A stretch of DNA of 25,258 nt from Caryophanales bacterium UBA5603. GTDB taxonomy: Bacteria; Bacillota_I; Bacilli_A; Izemoplasmatales; Hujiaoplasmataceae. Positions 7,844 to 14,791 of the stretch are shown piece by piece. The stretch spans positions 1 through 25,258 of the forward strand of contig DILB01000012.1 in the NCBI GenBank assembly GCA_002424815.1. Direction: 5' to 3'. The position numbers and the translations under genes were made by a program. A model generated the notes under the pieces. That model searched no databases. It was not told where the DNA came from and saw only the letters and a program-made list of their open reading frames with translations. Position 1 is the first letter of the stretch; every line of letters begins with the position of its first letter.

Positions 7844-7857
7844 GTGACGAGTGCTAA
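7831..7857 (-). promoter_or_regulatory. CIRCE element (HrcA operator) of clpB
   Basis: Read on the minus strand: TTAGCACTC, 9 bases, CAGTGCTAA. Only one base differs from the CIRCE consensus inverted repeat, and the mismatch comes from the overlapping TTGACA -35 box. HrcA bound here would block RNA polymerase. Confidence 0.93.
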
Positions 7858-7865
7858 TAGAGATG

Positions 7866-7882
7866 TAAAACCTGAGGTTTTA
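7866..7882. repeat. Perfect 17-base palindrome between divergent clpB and lpd promoters
   Basis: TAAAACCT-G-AGGTTTTA: eight-base arms around a single central base. It ends one base before the -35 of the lpd promoter (7883), a natural place for an operator. It could also act as an RNA hairpin only if transcribed from further upstream, which is unlikely here. Confidence 0.55.
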
Positions 7883-7911
7883 TTGACAATAATGGTCTTT
7901 CAAGGTATAAT
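7883..7911 (+). promoter_or_regulatory. Promoter of the lpd-sirtuin-nucleotidyltransferase operon
   Basis: Consensus TTGACA (7883-7888), 17-base spacer, consensus TATAAT (7906-7911). The leader to the first start codon is about 57 bases. Confidence 0.88.
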
Positions 7912-7974
7912 CATCATGATTTTTATGTTCATTTTACGCCATTAATCTATAAATTAAATACGACAAAACTTGGG

Positions 7975-9390
7975 GTGGGTCTTTTGGAGTCAAAACGTGT
8001 AACAGATCTGTTGGTGATAGGTGGTGGCCCTGGGGGCTACGTTGCAGCTTTATACGCAGCCAAAAAAGGCTTGAAAGTAACTTTAATTGAAAAACGTTTC
8101 ATTGGCGGCACATGTTTAAATATTGGCTGTATCCCAACGAAAGCATTATGGAAATCGGCTGCTTTAGTCAAAGAAATTCAAGAAGCGAGTTTGTTTGGTG
8201 TTTTAACAGAACCGGTCTCTTATGATATGAAAGCAATCCAAAACCGTAAGACTATAGTCGTTGATCAATTGGTCGAAGGCGTGGGTTATCTACTCAAAAG
8301 CCTCAATGTTGAAGTTCATTTTGGCACGGCAACTTTTGTCGATGATGAAACTGTGATTATGAAAAATGATTCAGGGTATCTGTCTTATAAACCGAAAAAC
8401 ATTATTATTGCGACAGGTGCGAAAGTCCGTCGTTTAAAAATATCGGGCAGTGATTTGCCTTTTATTATCGATTCAGAAAAATTACTTTCCATCGATCATG
8501 TGCCTTCATCGATGGTCATCATCGGTGGTGGAATCATCGGGATGGAATTCGCCTTTATTTTTGGAATGCTCGGATGTAAAGTGACGGTATTAGAAATGAT
8601 GCCTCAAATCTTACCGATGCTGGATAAAGATATTGCTTTACGGTTAATTCGTTATACCAAAGCTGCAAACATCACTGTTATTCAGCAAGCAGAAGTTCAG
8701 AAATATACGAAAGCCCTCGATGGTGGTGCTGAAGTGCATTATCTTCATAACGGTGAAACAAAAAAAATCAATTGTGAACTCGTATTGGAAGCCATCGGAC
8801 GCATACCTTCGACGGATCATCTCGGTATTGAAAACACCCATGTAATGCTCGATCAAAACAAAGCCATCACTATTAACAAACAGATGAAAACTAATTTAGC
8901 GCATATTTATGCCATCGGCGATGTCACTAATAAAGTTCAGTTAGCCCATGTGGCTTCGCATCAAGCGATTGTTGCGGTGGATGCGATGTTGGGTAAAAAC
9001 CATTCGATTGATTATGCTTTAATTCCTTCAGTAATCTTCACGCAACCCGAAATTGCCTGTGTTGGCATGACCGAAGTTGCTCTTAAAGCTGCCAATATCG
9101 CTTATAAAGTCACTAAAGTCCCAGGGTCTGCCAATGGCAAAGCCATGATTGAAAATGAATCGACGAGTCTATTAAAACTGATCGAAGATGAAAAAACAGG
9201 GGTTTTAATCGGCGCACAAATCATGGGTGCTGGGGCCGAAAATTTAATCGCAACACTGGGTCTTGCGATTCAACAAAAACAAAAAACTGCGGATTTAAAA
9301 AACATTGTATTTGCGCACCCAACAACCGCTGAAATGATCCATGAGGCGGCATTAGGGCTGTTAGGTGAATCAATTCATTATGCCAGTTGA
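7975..9390 (+). CDS. lpd: Dihydrolipoamide dehydrogenase (E3)
   Basis: A flavoprotein of about 471 residues that reoxidises dihydrolipoamide on 2-oxoacid dehydrogenase or glycine cleavage carriers, passing electrons to NAD+. Seen in order: FAD-binding GGGPGGY near residue 17, the redox disulfide in GGTCLNIGCIP, NAD-binding GGGIIGMEF near residue 184, the second FAD motif AIGDVT, and the C-terminal FAHPTTAEMIHEA with the catalytic His-Glu pair. This pattern fits E3 rather than mercuric or glutathione reductase. No E1 or E2 genes are in the window. The start is GTG 7975 or TTG 7984; no ATG fits, and the G-rich tract 7972-7979 would serve the TTG better. The end overlaps the sirtuin start by 11 bases. 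Confidence 0.93.
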   Translation: MGLLESKRVTDLLVIGGGPGGYVAALYAAKKGLKVTLIEKRFIGGTCLNIGCIPTKALWKSAALVKEIQEASLFGVLTEPVSYDMKAIQNRKTIVVDQLVEGVGYLLKSLNVEVHFGTATFVDDETVIMKNDSGYLSYKPKNIIIATGAKVRRLKISGSDLPFIIDSEKLLSIDHVPSSMVIIGGGIIGMEFAFIFGMLGCKVTVLEMMPQILPMLDKDIALRLIRYTKAANITVIQQAEVQKYTKALDGGAEVHYLHNGETKKINCELVLEAIGRIPSTDHLGIENTHVMLDQNKAITINKQMKTNLAHIYAIGDVTNKVQLAHVASHQAIVAVDAMLGKNHSIDYALIPSVIFTQPEIACVGMTEVALKAANIAYKVTKVPGSANGKAMIENESTSLLKLIEDEKTGVLIGAQIMGAGAENLIATLGLAIQQKQKTADLKNIVFAHPTTAEMIHEAALGLLGESIHYAS

Positions 9391-10108
9391 ATCCATAAAC
9401 ACATTAAAATCTTGGATTAATCAAGCCTCTAAAATCGTATTTTTTGGCGGTGCTGGCGTCTCTACCGCCTCTGGAATTCCTGATTTTCGAGGTCCTGAGG
9501 GCCTTTATTCTATCCCATCGGATGTTCCTCCTGAGATAATTTTATCGCATCGATTCTTTATGAATCATCCAAAAGAATTTTACCATTTTATTAAAACGCA
9601 CATGAATTATTGTGACGTATTACCAAATGATTGTCATAAAGCCTTAGCTAAACTGGAAAAACAAGGAAAAAACATCATCATTTTGACACAAAACATCGAT
9701 GGGTTACATCAAAAAGCCGGTTCAAGCCGTGTTATAGAATTGCACGGATCATTACAACGCTTTTATTGTATCAAATGCAAAAGTCCTTATACCCTTGATG
9801 ATATTTGGCACACAGATGATTTACCTCGATGCACATGTGGGGGAATTATCAAACCCGATGTCGTCCTTTTTGAAGAATTCCTTGATCAAACGCTTTTATC
9901 ACAAGCCATTAAAGCGATGGAAGAATGTGATTTACTCATTGTGGGAGGAACTTCGCTTTCTGTTTATCCAGCAGCGAATCTCATCCAATATTTTCATCAT
10001 GGTTTAGCAGTTCTCATCAATAAAACTTTAACAAATTATGATCACTTTTTCGATTTAATCATCCGAGAACCCATCGATTTCGTCTTTAAAGAGATGCTTT
10101 TAAAGTAG
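9380..10108 (+). CDS. cobB: Sir2-family NAD-dependent protein deacylase
   Basis: A 242-residue sirtuin, nearly all catalytic core. Visible: GAGVSTASGIPDFRG (residues 24-38), TQNID (103-107), catalytic His122 in LHGS, zinc ligands Cys130, Cys133, Cys151 and Cys153, and GTSLSVYPA. The layout is close to the Thermotoga Sir2 (class U) type. The Tyr-x-x-Arg pair that gives SIRT5/CobB-type desuccinylases their acid pocket is not kept: Tyr68 is followed at +3 by Ile71, so removal of acetyl or uncharged acyl groups is more likely. The ATG at 9380 has AGGTGA 11 bases upstream; a GTG at 9365 is possible. Overlap with lpd suggests coupled translation and a possible link to lipoylated or acetylated enzyme complexes. 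Confidence 0.93.
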   Translation: MPVESINTLKSWINQASKIVFFGGAGVSTASGIPDFRGPEGLYSIPSDVPPEIILSHRFFMNHPKEFYHFIKTHMNYCDVLPNDCHKALAKLEKQGKNIIILTQNIDGLHQKAGSSRVIELHGSLQRFYCIKCKSPYTLDDIWHTDDLPRCTCGGIIKPDVVLFEEFLDQTLLSQAIKAMEECDLLIVGGTSLSVYPAANLIQYFHHGLAVLINKTLTNYDHFFDLIIREPIDFVFKEMLLK

Positions 10109-10117
10109 GTGAGTCCC

Positions 10118-11152
10118 ATGAATTTTTCAAAATCAATGATTGATACATATATCGAAACGATTCGTTTAAATTATGCCAACGATATTTCAATGGTGATTTT
10201 ATACGGGTCTTATGTCAGTGGGATGACACATCCTTTGTCAGATATCGATATCGTCTTCATTGCGAAAAACGATCGTGCTTATGAAATGTCGAAACAATTT
10301 ATTTATGAAAATATCGGTTATGACTTTTTTGGAATATCTGAATCACGTTTGAATGATATTTTCATGAAATTTCATCCGCTTGTTTCAATCATTGGTGATG
10401 GTCAATTAATCTATTCAGATAACGAGACGACCAAAGTTCGTTTCGAAAGTATGCAAAACCATATTAATACCTTAAAAAACTTGAGTAACCCGACACATTT
10501 CGCAAAAGAAATTGAAACAATCTTGACGGAAATGAAAGCGAAAGCCTTTGATTTTCGAGGGTCATCCCATGCTAAAAAACGCTTCCTTCAAGGTCAAATT
10601 CTTTACCAAACGGCTCATTTTCTTTCGTTAATTAATCGGTCGCACTTTCGTTTTGGCACAAAACAGTTGGTATCAGAAACTATGGCGATGGCATTAAAAC
10701 CCAAGTCTATTCTTTATTATTTGGAACTTTTGATTAAAGATACCGTGACATTCGATGATTTCATGGGATATGTTCAATTATTACAAGATTTTTGGTTAAA
10801 AATAAAATCACCAACGCCCGAAACATTACAAGATGATGAATTGATCGGTTTTTATGAAGAAGGTTTATCAACTTGGAATAAACTCAATCAAGCGATTGAA
10901 CGCAAAGATTTGATGACCGCTTATTTAGCAGCAACAACCTTAGAATCCGAATTATCGAATTTTAGAGCTAAAGGTATTATATTGGATTCTTTGTTTGATC
11001 ATTATGATTCAACCATTGAGACGTTAAAGTTACATAGCGAAATAACTCAAAAACAAATGCTTGGATTATTAAGTAGTCGAAACATCGAATTAAAAGAACT
11101 AAGAACACCCGAAGAAGTATACTGTTATTTGCGAGAACCCTCAAACCAATAA
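10118..11152 (+). CDS. Nucleotidyltransferase-fold protein of unknown substrate
   Basis: A 344-residue soluble protein. The N-terminus holds a pol-beta-type nucleotidyltransferase core: ILYGSYVSG with Gly30-Ser31, then SDIDIV with Asp42 and Asp44, the two metal-binding acidic residues. The family moves a nucleotide onto small molecules, proteins or RNA. The remaining 250 or so residues look helical and were not recognised; they do not show a clear HEPN Rx4-6H motif. It follows the sirtuin with only 9 bases between, and AGGTGAG overlapping the sirtuin stop sets the ATG at 10118. Aminoglycoside nucleotidyltransferase-like activity is possible but not supported beyond the core fold. The gene ends its operon at a terminator. 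Confidence 0.75.
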   Translation: MNFSKSMIDTYIETIRLNYANDISMVILYGSYVSGMTHPLSDIDIVFIAKNDRAYEMSKQFIYENIGYDFFGISESRLNDIFMKFHPLVSIIGDGQLIYSDNETTKVRFESMQNHINTLKNLSNPTHFAKEIETILTEMKAKAFDFRGSSHAKKRFLQGQILYQTAHFLSLINRSHFRFGTKQLVSETMAMALKPKSILYYLELLIKDTVTFDDFMGYVQLLQDFWLKIKSPTPETLQDDELIGFYEEGLSTWNKLNQAIERKDLMTAYLAATTLESELSNFRAKGIILDSLFDHYDSTIETLKLHSEITQKQMLGLLSSRNIELKELRTPEEVYCYLREPSNQ

Positions 11153-11177
11153 AAGATGTTTTCGTTGGGTTTTTTTA
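11143..11177 (+). terminator. Probable terminator after the nucleotidyltransferase gene
   Basis: An imperfect hairpin, AAACCAA with TTGGGTTT around an inner AAAA/TTTT stem, followed by a run of seven Ts. It overlaps the stop codon. Confidence 0.6.
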
Positions 11178-11220
11178 TATAAATAAAGTAAAATAATAGG
11201 TAAGAATGGAAAGTGATAAT

Positions 11221-12330
11221 ATGATTTATCTCGATTATTCTGCGACTACCCCCGTAAATGAAATCGTCCTCAATGTCTTCGTAGATGCCTCAAGACGTTT
11301 TTTCGTCAATCCAAATTCAGCATATCCTGAGGCGAAGGCTTCACAAACGATGATTGAAGGTGCCTCTGAAAGAATTCGCAGTCACCTCCATTTGACATCT
11401 CATGAAGTCATCTATACGAGCGGTGCCACGGAGGCTAACAATCTTGCAATCAAAGGCGTTGCTTTAAAGCAGCAAAACATCGGAAAACATATCATCATGA
11501 GTCCGTTTGAACATTCTTCTGTGAGTGCGTGTTTTGGATATTTACAGAAACAAGGATTTAGCGTCGATGTCCTCAGTTTTAATTCTGATGGGACCGTCGA
11601 TCTTGAAAATTTAAAACAAATGATGCGGCAAGACACCATTTTGGTTTCAGTATGTGGTGTTGCGAGTGAACTTGGCAATTTACAACCGATTGATGCCATT
11701 TCTAAAATTGTTCACAGTTATCCAAACGCCGTTTTTCACAGTGATATGACGCAAGCCATCGGTAAAACCGCAGTCAAATTAGAGGGTGTTGACTTAATCA
11801 CTTTATCCGCCCATAAAATTTATGGATTAAAAGGTGTTGGTGCGTTATTAAGAAGAGATGCCATAAAAATCATTCCGCAAATTCATGGTGGCAAATCTTC
11901 TAGCAACTTAAGAAGCGGCACCCCTTCTTTACCCTTGGTTTTATCCTTAGAAAAAGCCATTGACATCGCTACCTCTGATTTAGCTAAGAATCATCTGATT
12001 ATCCGAAAATTACATCAGCAATTGATTTCTGGTCTTAATGATATTTCGGGTTGTGTCATTAATTCAACCGTTGCGGGTATTCCTCAAATCACGAATGTGA
12101 GCGTCGTGACCATGGAAGCGAATGATCTCCAAGCCTATTTATCGCAACAAGGCATATATGTATCAACGCAGTCTGCTTGTTCGAGCGGAACCGCTCGCAG
12201 TGAAGCGGTCTACCGATTAACGAAATCAGAAGCACAAGCTCGTTCTTCGATTCGAATTTCAATCTCACATTTAACCACCGAATCTGAAATTAATGCGTTA
12301 CTTAAAGCCATTGGCTCGGTGGCATTATGA
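11221..12330 (+). CDS. Cysteine desulfurase (NifS/IscS-like)
   Basis: A 369-residue PLP enzyme that takes sulfur from cysteine as a persulfide for Fe-S clusters or thiolated tRNA. The family opening MIYLDYSATTPV is intact; TSGATEANN and the PLP lysine in SAHK (Lys199) follow, and the persulfide cysteine is Cys320 in the loop SACSSG. The CSSG loop places it with the group I NifS/IscS enzymes rather than SufS. The start at 11221 fits the family; a GGA-rich site lies about 10 bases upstream, while an ATG at 11206 would add five non-conserved residues. A weak -10 (TAAAAT, 11189-11194) precedes it. No IscU or SufU scaffold is adjacent; instead the stop codon overlaps a thioredoxin-like gene by 4 bases. 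Confidence 0.93.
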   Translation: MIYLDYSATTPVNEIVLNVFVDASRRFFVNPNSAYPEAKASQTMIEGASERIRSHLHLTSHEVIYTSGATEANNLAIKGVALKQQNIGKHIIMSPFEHSSVSACFGYLQKQGFSVDVLSFNSDGTVDLENLKQMMRQDTILVSVCGVASELGNLQPIDAISKIVHSYPNAVFHSDMTQAIGKTAVKLEGVDLITLSAHKIYGLKGVGALLRRDAIKIIPQIHGGKSSSNLRSGTPSLPLVLSLEKAIDIATSDLAKNHLIIRKLHQQLISGLNDISGCVINSTVAGIPQITNVSVVTMEANDLQAYLSQQGIYVSTQSACSSGTARSEAVYRLTKSEAQARSSIRISISHLTTESEINALLKAIGSVAL

Positions 12331-12596
12331 TTAAAATCGTACGTATTACAGCGATATGGTGTCCTTCGTGCATCATCATGAATAACCGATATAATGAAGT
12401 GTTAAAAGATTTAGATGTTACCATCATTGATTATGATATTGATGAAGATTCTGATGCCATCGAACCCTTCAACATTGGATCGGTACTTCCGATTCTCATC
12501 ATTTATCGTGATGAAATTGAAGTATTGCGTATTATCGGTGAAAAAACGAAGAAAGAACTGCTTAAATTACTGGAAGGATATCCTAAAAAATCATGA
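12327..12596 (+). CDS. Small thioredoxin-like protein (CPSC)
   Basis: An 89-residue cytosolic protein with a minimal thioredoxin fold: first strand, redox motif WCPSC (Cys12, Cys15), and a cis-proline in the VLPILIIY strand. It has no signal peptide. It overlaps both neighbours by 4 bases (ATGA), so its output is tied to the desulfurase upstream and the membrane redox protein downstream. It could reduce the desulfurase persulfide or carry electrons to the CcdA-like membrane domain; both are inferences from position. It is shorter than classical thioredoxin A, which has about 105 residues. Confidence 0.85.
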   Translation: MIKIVRITAIWCPSCIIMNNRYNEVLKDLDVTIIDYDIDEDSDAIEPFNIGSVLPILIIYRDEIEVLRIIGEKTKKELLKLLEGYPKKS

Positions 12597-13804
12597 AGTT
12601 TCTGAAAAAAAGTTTTATAATATTATTAGTCATATTGATGCTTTGGCCACAAACTCGAACACAAGTCAAAGCAGAGAATCTTGTCACAATCCATTATTTC
12701 TATGATACGACTTGTACGAATTGCCATTATTTGGGTTTATTCTTAGATTCTATCGAAGCACAATATGGAAACAAAGTGATTGTTAAGCGTTATGAGATTA
12801 CCCAATCTTCCCAAAATGAAACCTTATATGAGGATGTGAAATCGACTTTTGGGATTGATAATGGCTTGATTACCACGCCATTCACCGTCATTGGTGGCGT
12901 TTATCTGGCCGGTTATAATTCACAAGTTGAAGCGGATATTCAAACCTTAATTGCCCGGTATTTGTATCAATCGCATGCGGATATTGTCCAAAAAATCATC
13001 GACGGTCAAATCGTATACCCCGAAGATTTCGATACTTTAAAACCCTCAGTTCTGATATTACCTTGGATTGGTGAAATCCACGTTGATGAACTCAGTCTAT
13101 TCGTAGCTGCGATTGTATTAGGAACGGTTGATGGTTTTAATCCTTGTGCAATGTGGGTCTTAATCTTTTTAATTACCATGTTCTTGAATGCTAAAAACCG
13201 TAAAAGAATGTGGATTTTAGGGACGACTTTCTTATTCACATCGGCTTTAATGTATTATTTAATCATGGCTGCTTGGCTTAATGTAGCGATTTCGCTGGTC
13301 ACAGTCAACTGGATCCGTATTATGATCGGACTTGTAGCACTGTCTTTTGGTGGTTATAACCTTTTCAAATTCATCAAGAGTCTGCGCACGAAAGATATTG
13401 GTTGTGAAGTGACAGATCAAAAACAACGCCGAAAAATATTTGATAAAGTTAAAAAAATTGTTTTAGAACAAAATTTCTGGTTGGCAATGGTGGGGATTGT
13501 TATTCTCGCCATCAGTGTCAATTTCATCGAATTAGCCTGTTCTGCCGGATTACCGTTTTTATTCACCCAAATTCTCGCTTATAACAATTTACCCATCGGT
13601 ACGAATTATTTATACATTGGACTTTATGTATTTTTCTTCCTACTCGATGATTTAATTGTTTTTGCCATCGCTATGATTACTTTAAAAGTCACGGGGATTT
13701 CTAACAAATATGGTAAAGTATCGCAATTAGTTGGTGGTATCATCATGGTTGTGATTGCAATTTTATTGATTTGGTTCCCCGAAATCATTCGCTTTAACTT
13801 TTAA
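12593..13804 (+). CDS. Thioredoxin-CcdA fusion, DsbD-like thiol-disulfide membrane protein
   Basis: A 403-residue protein in two parts. Residues 1-28 are a signal or anchor segment; residues 29-130 are an outward-facing thioredoxin-like domain with CTNC (Cys41, Cys44) and a cis-proline in ITTPFTV. From about residue 160 there are six hydrophobic helices of CcdA/DsbD type, with one membrane cysteine in FNPC (Cys185) and one in ELAC (Cys316), the pair that passes electrons across the membrane in this family. Domain order is reversed compared with a DsbD gamma domain at the C-terminus. The likely job is to take electrons from a cytosolic thioredoxin, perhaps the one just upstream, and keep outside thiols reduced. 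A strong terminator follows. Confidence 0.85.
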   Translation: MKFLKKSFIILLVILMLWPQTRTQVKAENLVTIHYFYDTTCTNCHYLGLFLDSIEAQYGNKVIVKRYEITQSSQNETLYEDVKSTFGIDNGLITTPFTVIGGVYLAGYNSQVEADIQTLIARYLYQSHADIVQKIIDGQIVYPEDFDTLKPSVLILPWIGEIHVDELSLFVAAIVLGTVDGFNPCAMWVLIFLITMFLNAKNRKRMWILGTTFLFTSALMYYLIMAAWLNVAISLVTVNWIRIMIGLVALSFGGYNLFKFIKSLRTKDIGCEVTDQKQRRKIFDKVKKIVLEQNFWLAMVGIVILAISVNFIELACSAGLPFLFTQILAYNNLPIGTNYLYIGLYVFFFLLDDLIVFAIAMITLKVTGISNKYGKVSQLVGGIIMVVIAILLIWFPEIIRFNF

Positions 13805-13805
13805 T

Positions 13806-13833
13806 AAACCGGCTGCGGCCGGTTTTTCTTTTT
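13806..13833 (+). terminator. Terminator after the desulfurase-thioredoxin-CcdA operon
   Basis: GC-rich stem AAACCGGC with GCCGGTTT around a short loop, then a T-rich tail, beginning one base after the stop codon. Confidence 0.92.
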
Positions 13834-13865
13834 AATGCATTTTCAAAACATGATAAACGATTAAA

Positions 13866-13879
13866 TGATATAATATAAT
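13866..13879 (+). promoter_or_regulatory. Promoter of cysE-cysK
   Basis: TGATATAATATAAT: an extended -10 (13869-13874) and a second overlapping TATAAT (13874-13879). ATGATA at 13850-13855 could be a weak -35. A transcript starting near 13881-13886 would exclude translation from the ATG at 13883. Confidence 0.6.
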
Positions 13880-13900
13880 CGAATGAAAGCAGGTGTCATG

Positions 13901-14779
13901 ATGGTAAAAAAAGCAATTATTGAAGCAATTATTGAAGATCAATTGATGCATCCGATTAATAAAGATCATTGTTCTTGTCGCATGCCTTCAAATAAAGAAA
14001 TCAAAAAAATTGTCTCTTATACAAAAGAACTCATCTTTCCTGGTTATTTTGGGAAACATAAAACCAAAGAAACAGGCTCACGAATACAAACAACTCATCT
14101 GATTAAAAAATTAGCTAAAACGCTAGAAAGACAAATCGCTTATGCTTTACTTTATATCAGCGATGGCGCTTTGGCTTATGAAAAGAAGTTACAAGCAAAA
14201 CAATTAACGCAAGATTATTTACAAGCTATTCCTGCCTTGCGTCAATTATTAAAAACCGACTTAGATGCACACTTTGAAGGCGATCCCGCGGCTTATAACC
14301 ACGACCAAATCATTGTCTCATATCCAGGTTTTTATGCCATCGGCGTCTTTCGCATGGCGCATATCCTTTATGAACTTCATATTCCGTTATTACCGCGAAT
14401 GATGACTGAATTTGCGCATCGCGAGACCGGCATTGATATTAATCCAGGTGCTACCATTGGTCCTTATTTCATGATTGATCATGGGACCGGTGTGGTGATT
14501 GGTGAAACGGCCGTGATTGGCGAACATGTGAAAATTTACCAAGGCGTGACACTGGGCGCATTGACAACCAAAGGTGGACAAAATCTTAAAAATGTCAAAC
14601 GACATCCCACCATTCAAGATCGTGTAACCATCTATGCTGGTGCTTCGATTTTAGGCGCGAATACCGTGATTGAAAGTGATGTAACCATCGGTTCAAATGC
14701 GTTTATTACCGAATCCGTCAAAAAAGGGTCAAGAATCACGGATAAAAACCATTCAATCAAACCTGAACTAATGCCATAG
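13901..14779 (+). CDS. cysE: Serine O-acetyltransferase
   Basis: First step of cysteine synthesis: acetyl-CoA plus L-serine to O-acetylserine. The protein has about 292 residues: a helical N-terminal half, then a left-handed beta-helix of hexapeptide repeats with the catalytic His194 in DHGTGVVIGE and the acetyl-CoA region around GVTLGALTTKGG. The C-terminus ends Leu-Met-Pro and lacks the terminal isoleucine that CysE of enteric bacteria inserts into CysK, so a stable cysteine synthase complex may not form. The N-terminal part and EFAHRETGIDINPGATIG fit the EpsC-like branch. Start: AGGTG lies 5 bases before ATG 13901; ATGs at 13898 and 13883 are too close to, or upstream of, this site. cysK follows after 12 bases. 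Confidence 0.92.
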   Translation: MVKKAIIEAIIEDQLMHPINKDHCSCRMPSNKEIKKIVSYTKELIFPGYFGKHKTKETGSRIQTTHLIKKLAKTLERQIAYALLYISDGALAYEKKLQAKQLTQDYLQAIPALRQLLKTDLDAHFEGDPAAYNHDQIIVSYPGFYAIGVFRMAHILYELHIPLLPRMMTEFAHRETGIDINPGATIGPYFMIDHGTGVVIGETAVIGEHVKIYQGVTLGALTTKGGQNLKNVKRHPTIQDRVTIYAGASILGANTVIESDVTIGSNAFITESVKKGSRITDKNHSIKPELMP

Positions 14780-14791
14780 AAAGGAAATAAT

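Noticed and set aside
9380..10108. Class M sirtuin of the lipoyl-ADP-ribosylation operons
   Set aside because: Catalytic His122 and the zinc cysteines follow the classical deacetylase pattern, and no macrodomain, GcvH-like or lipoate ligase gene is adjacent.
10118..11152. MNT-HEPN type toxin-antitoxin pair
   Set aside because: The nucleotidyltransferase core is present but no HEPN Rx4-6H motif or separate small partner gene was found.
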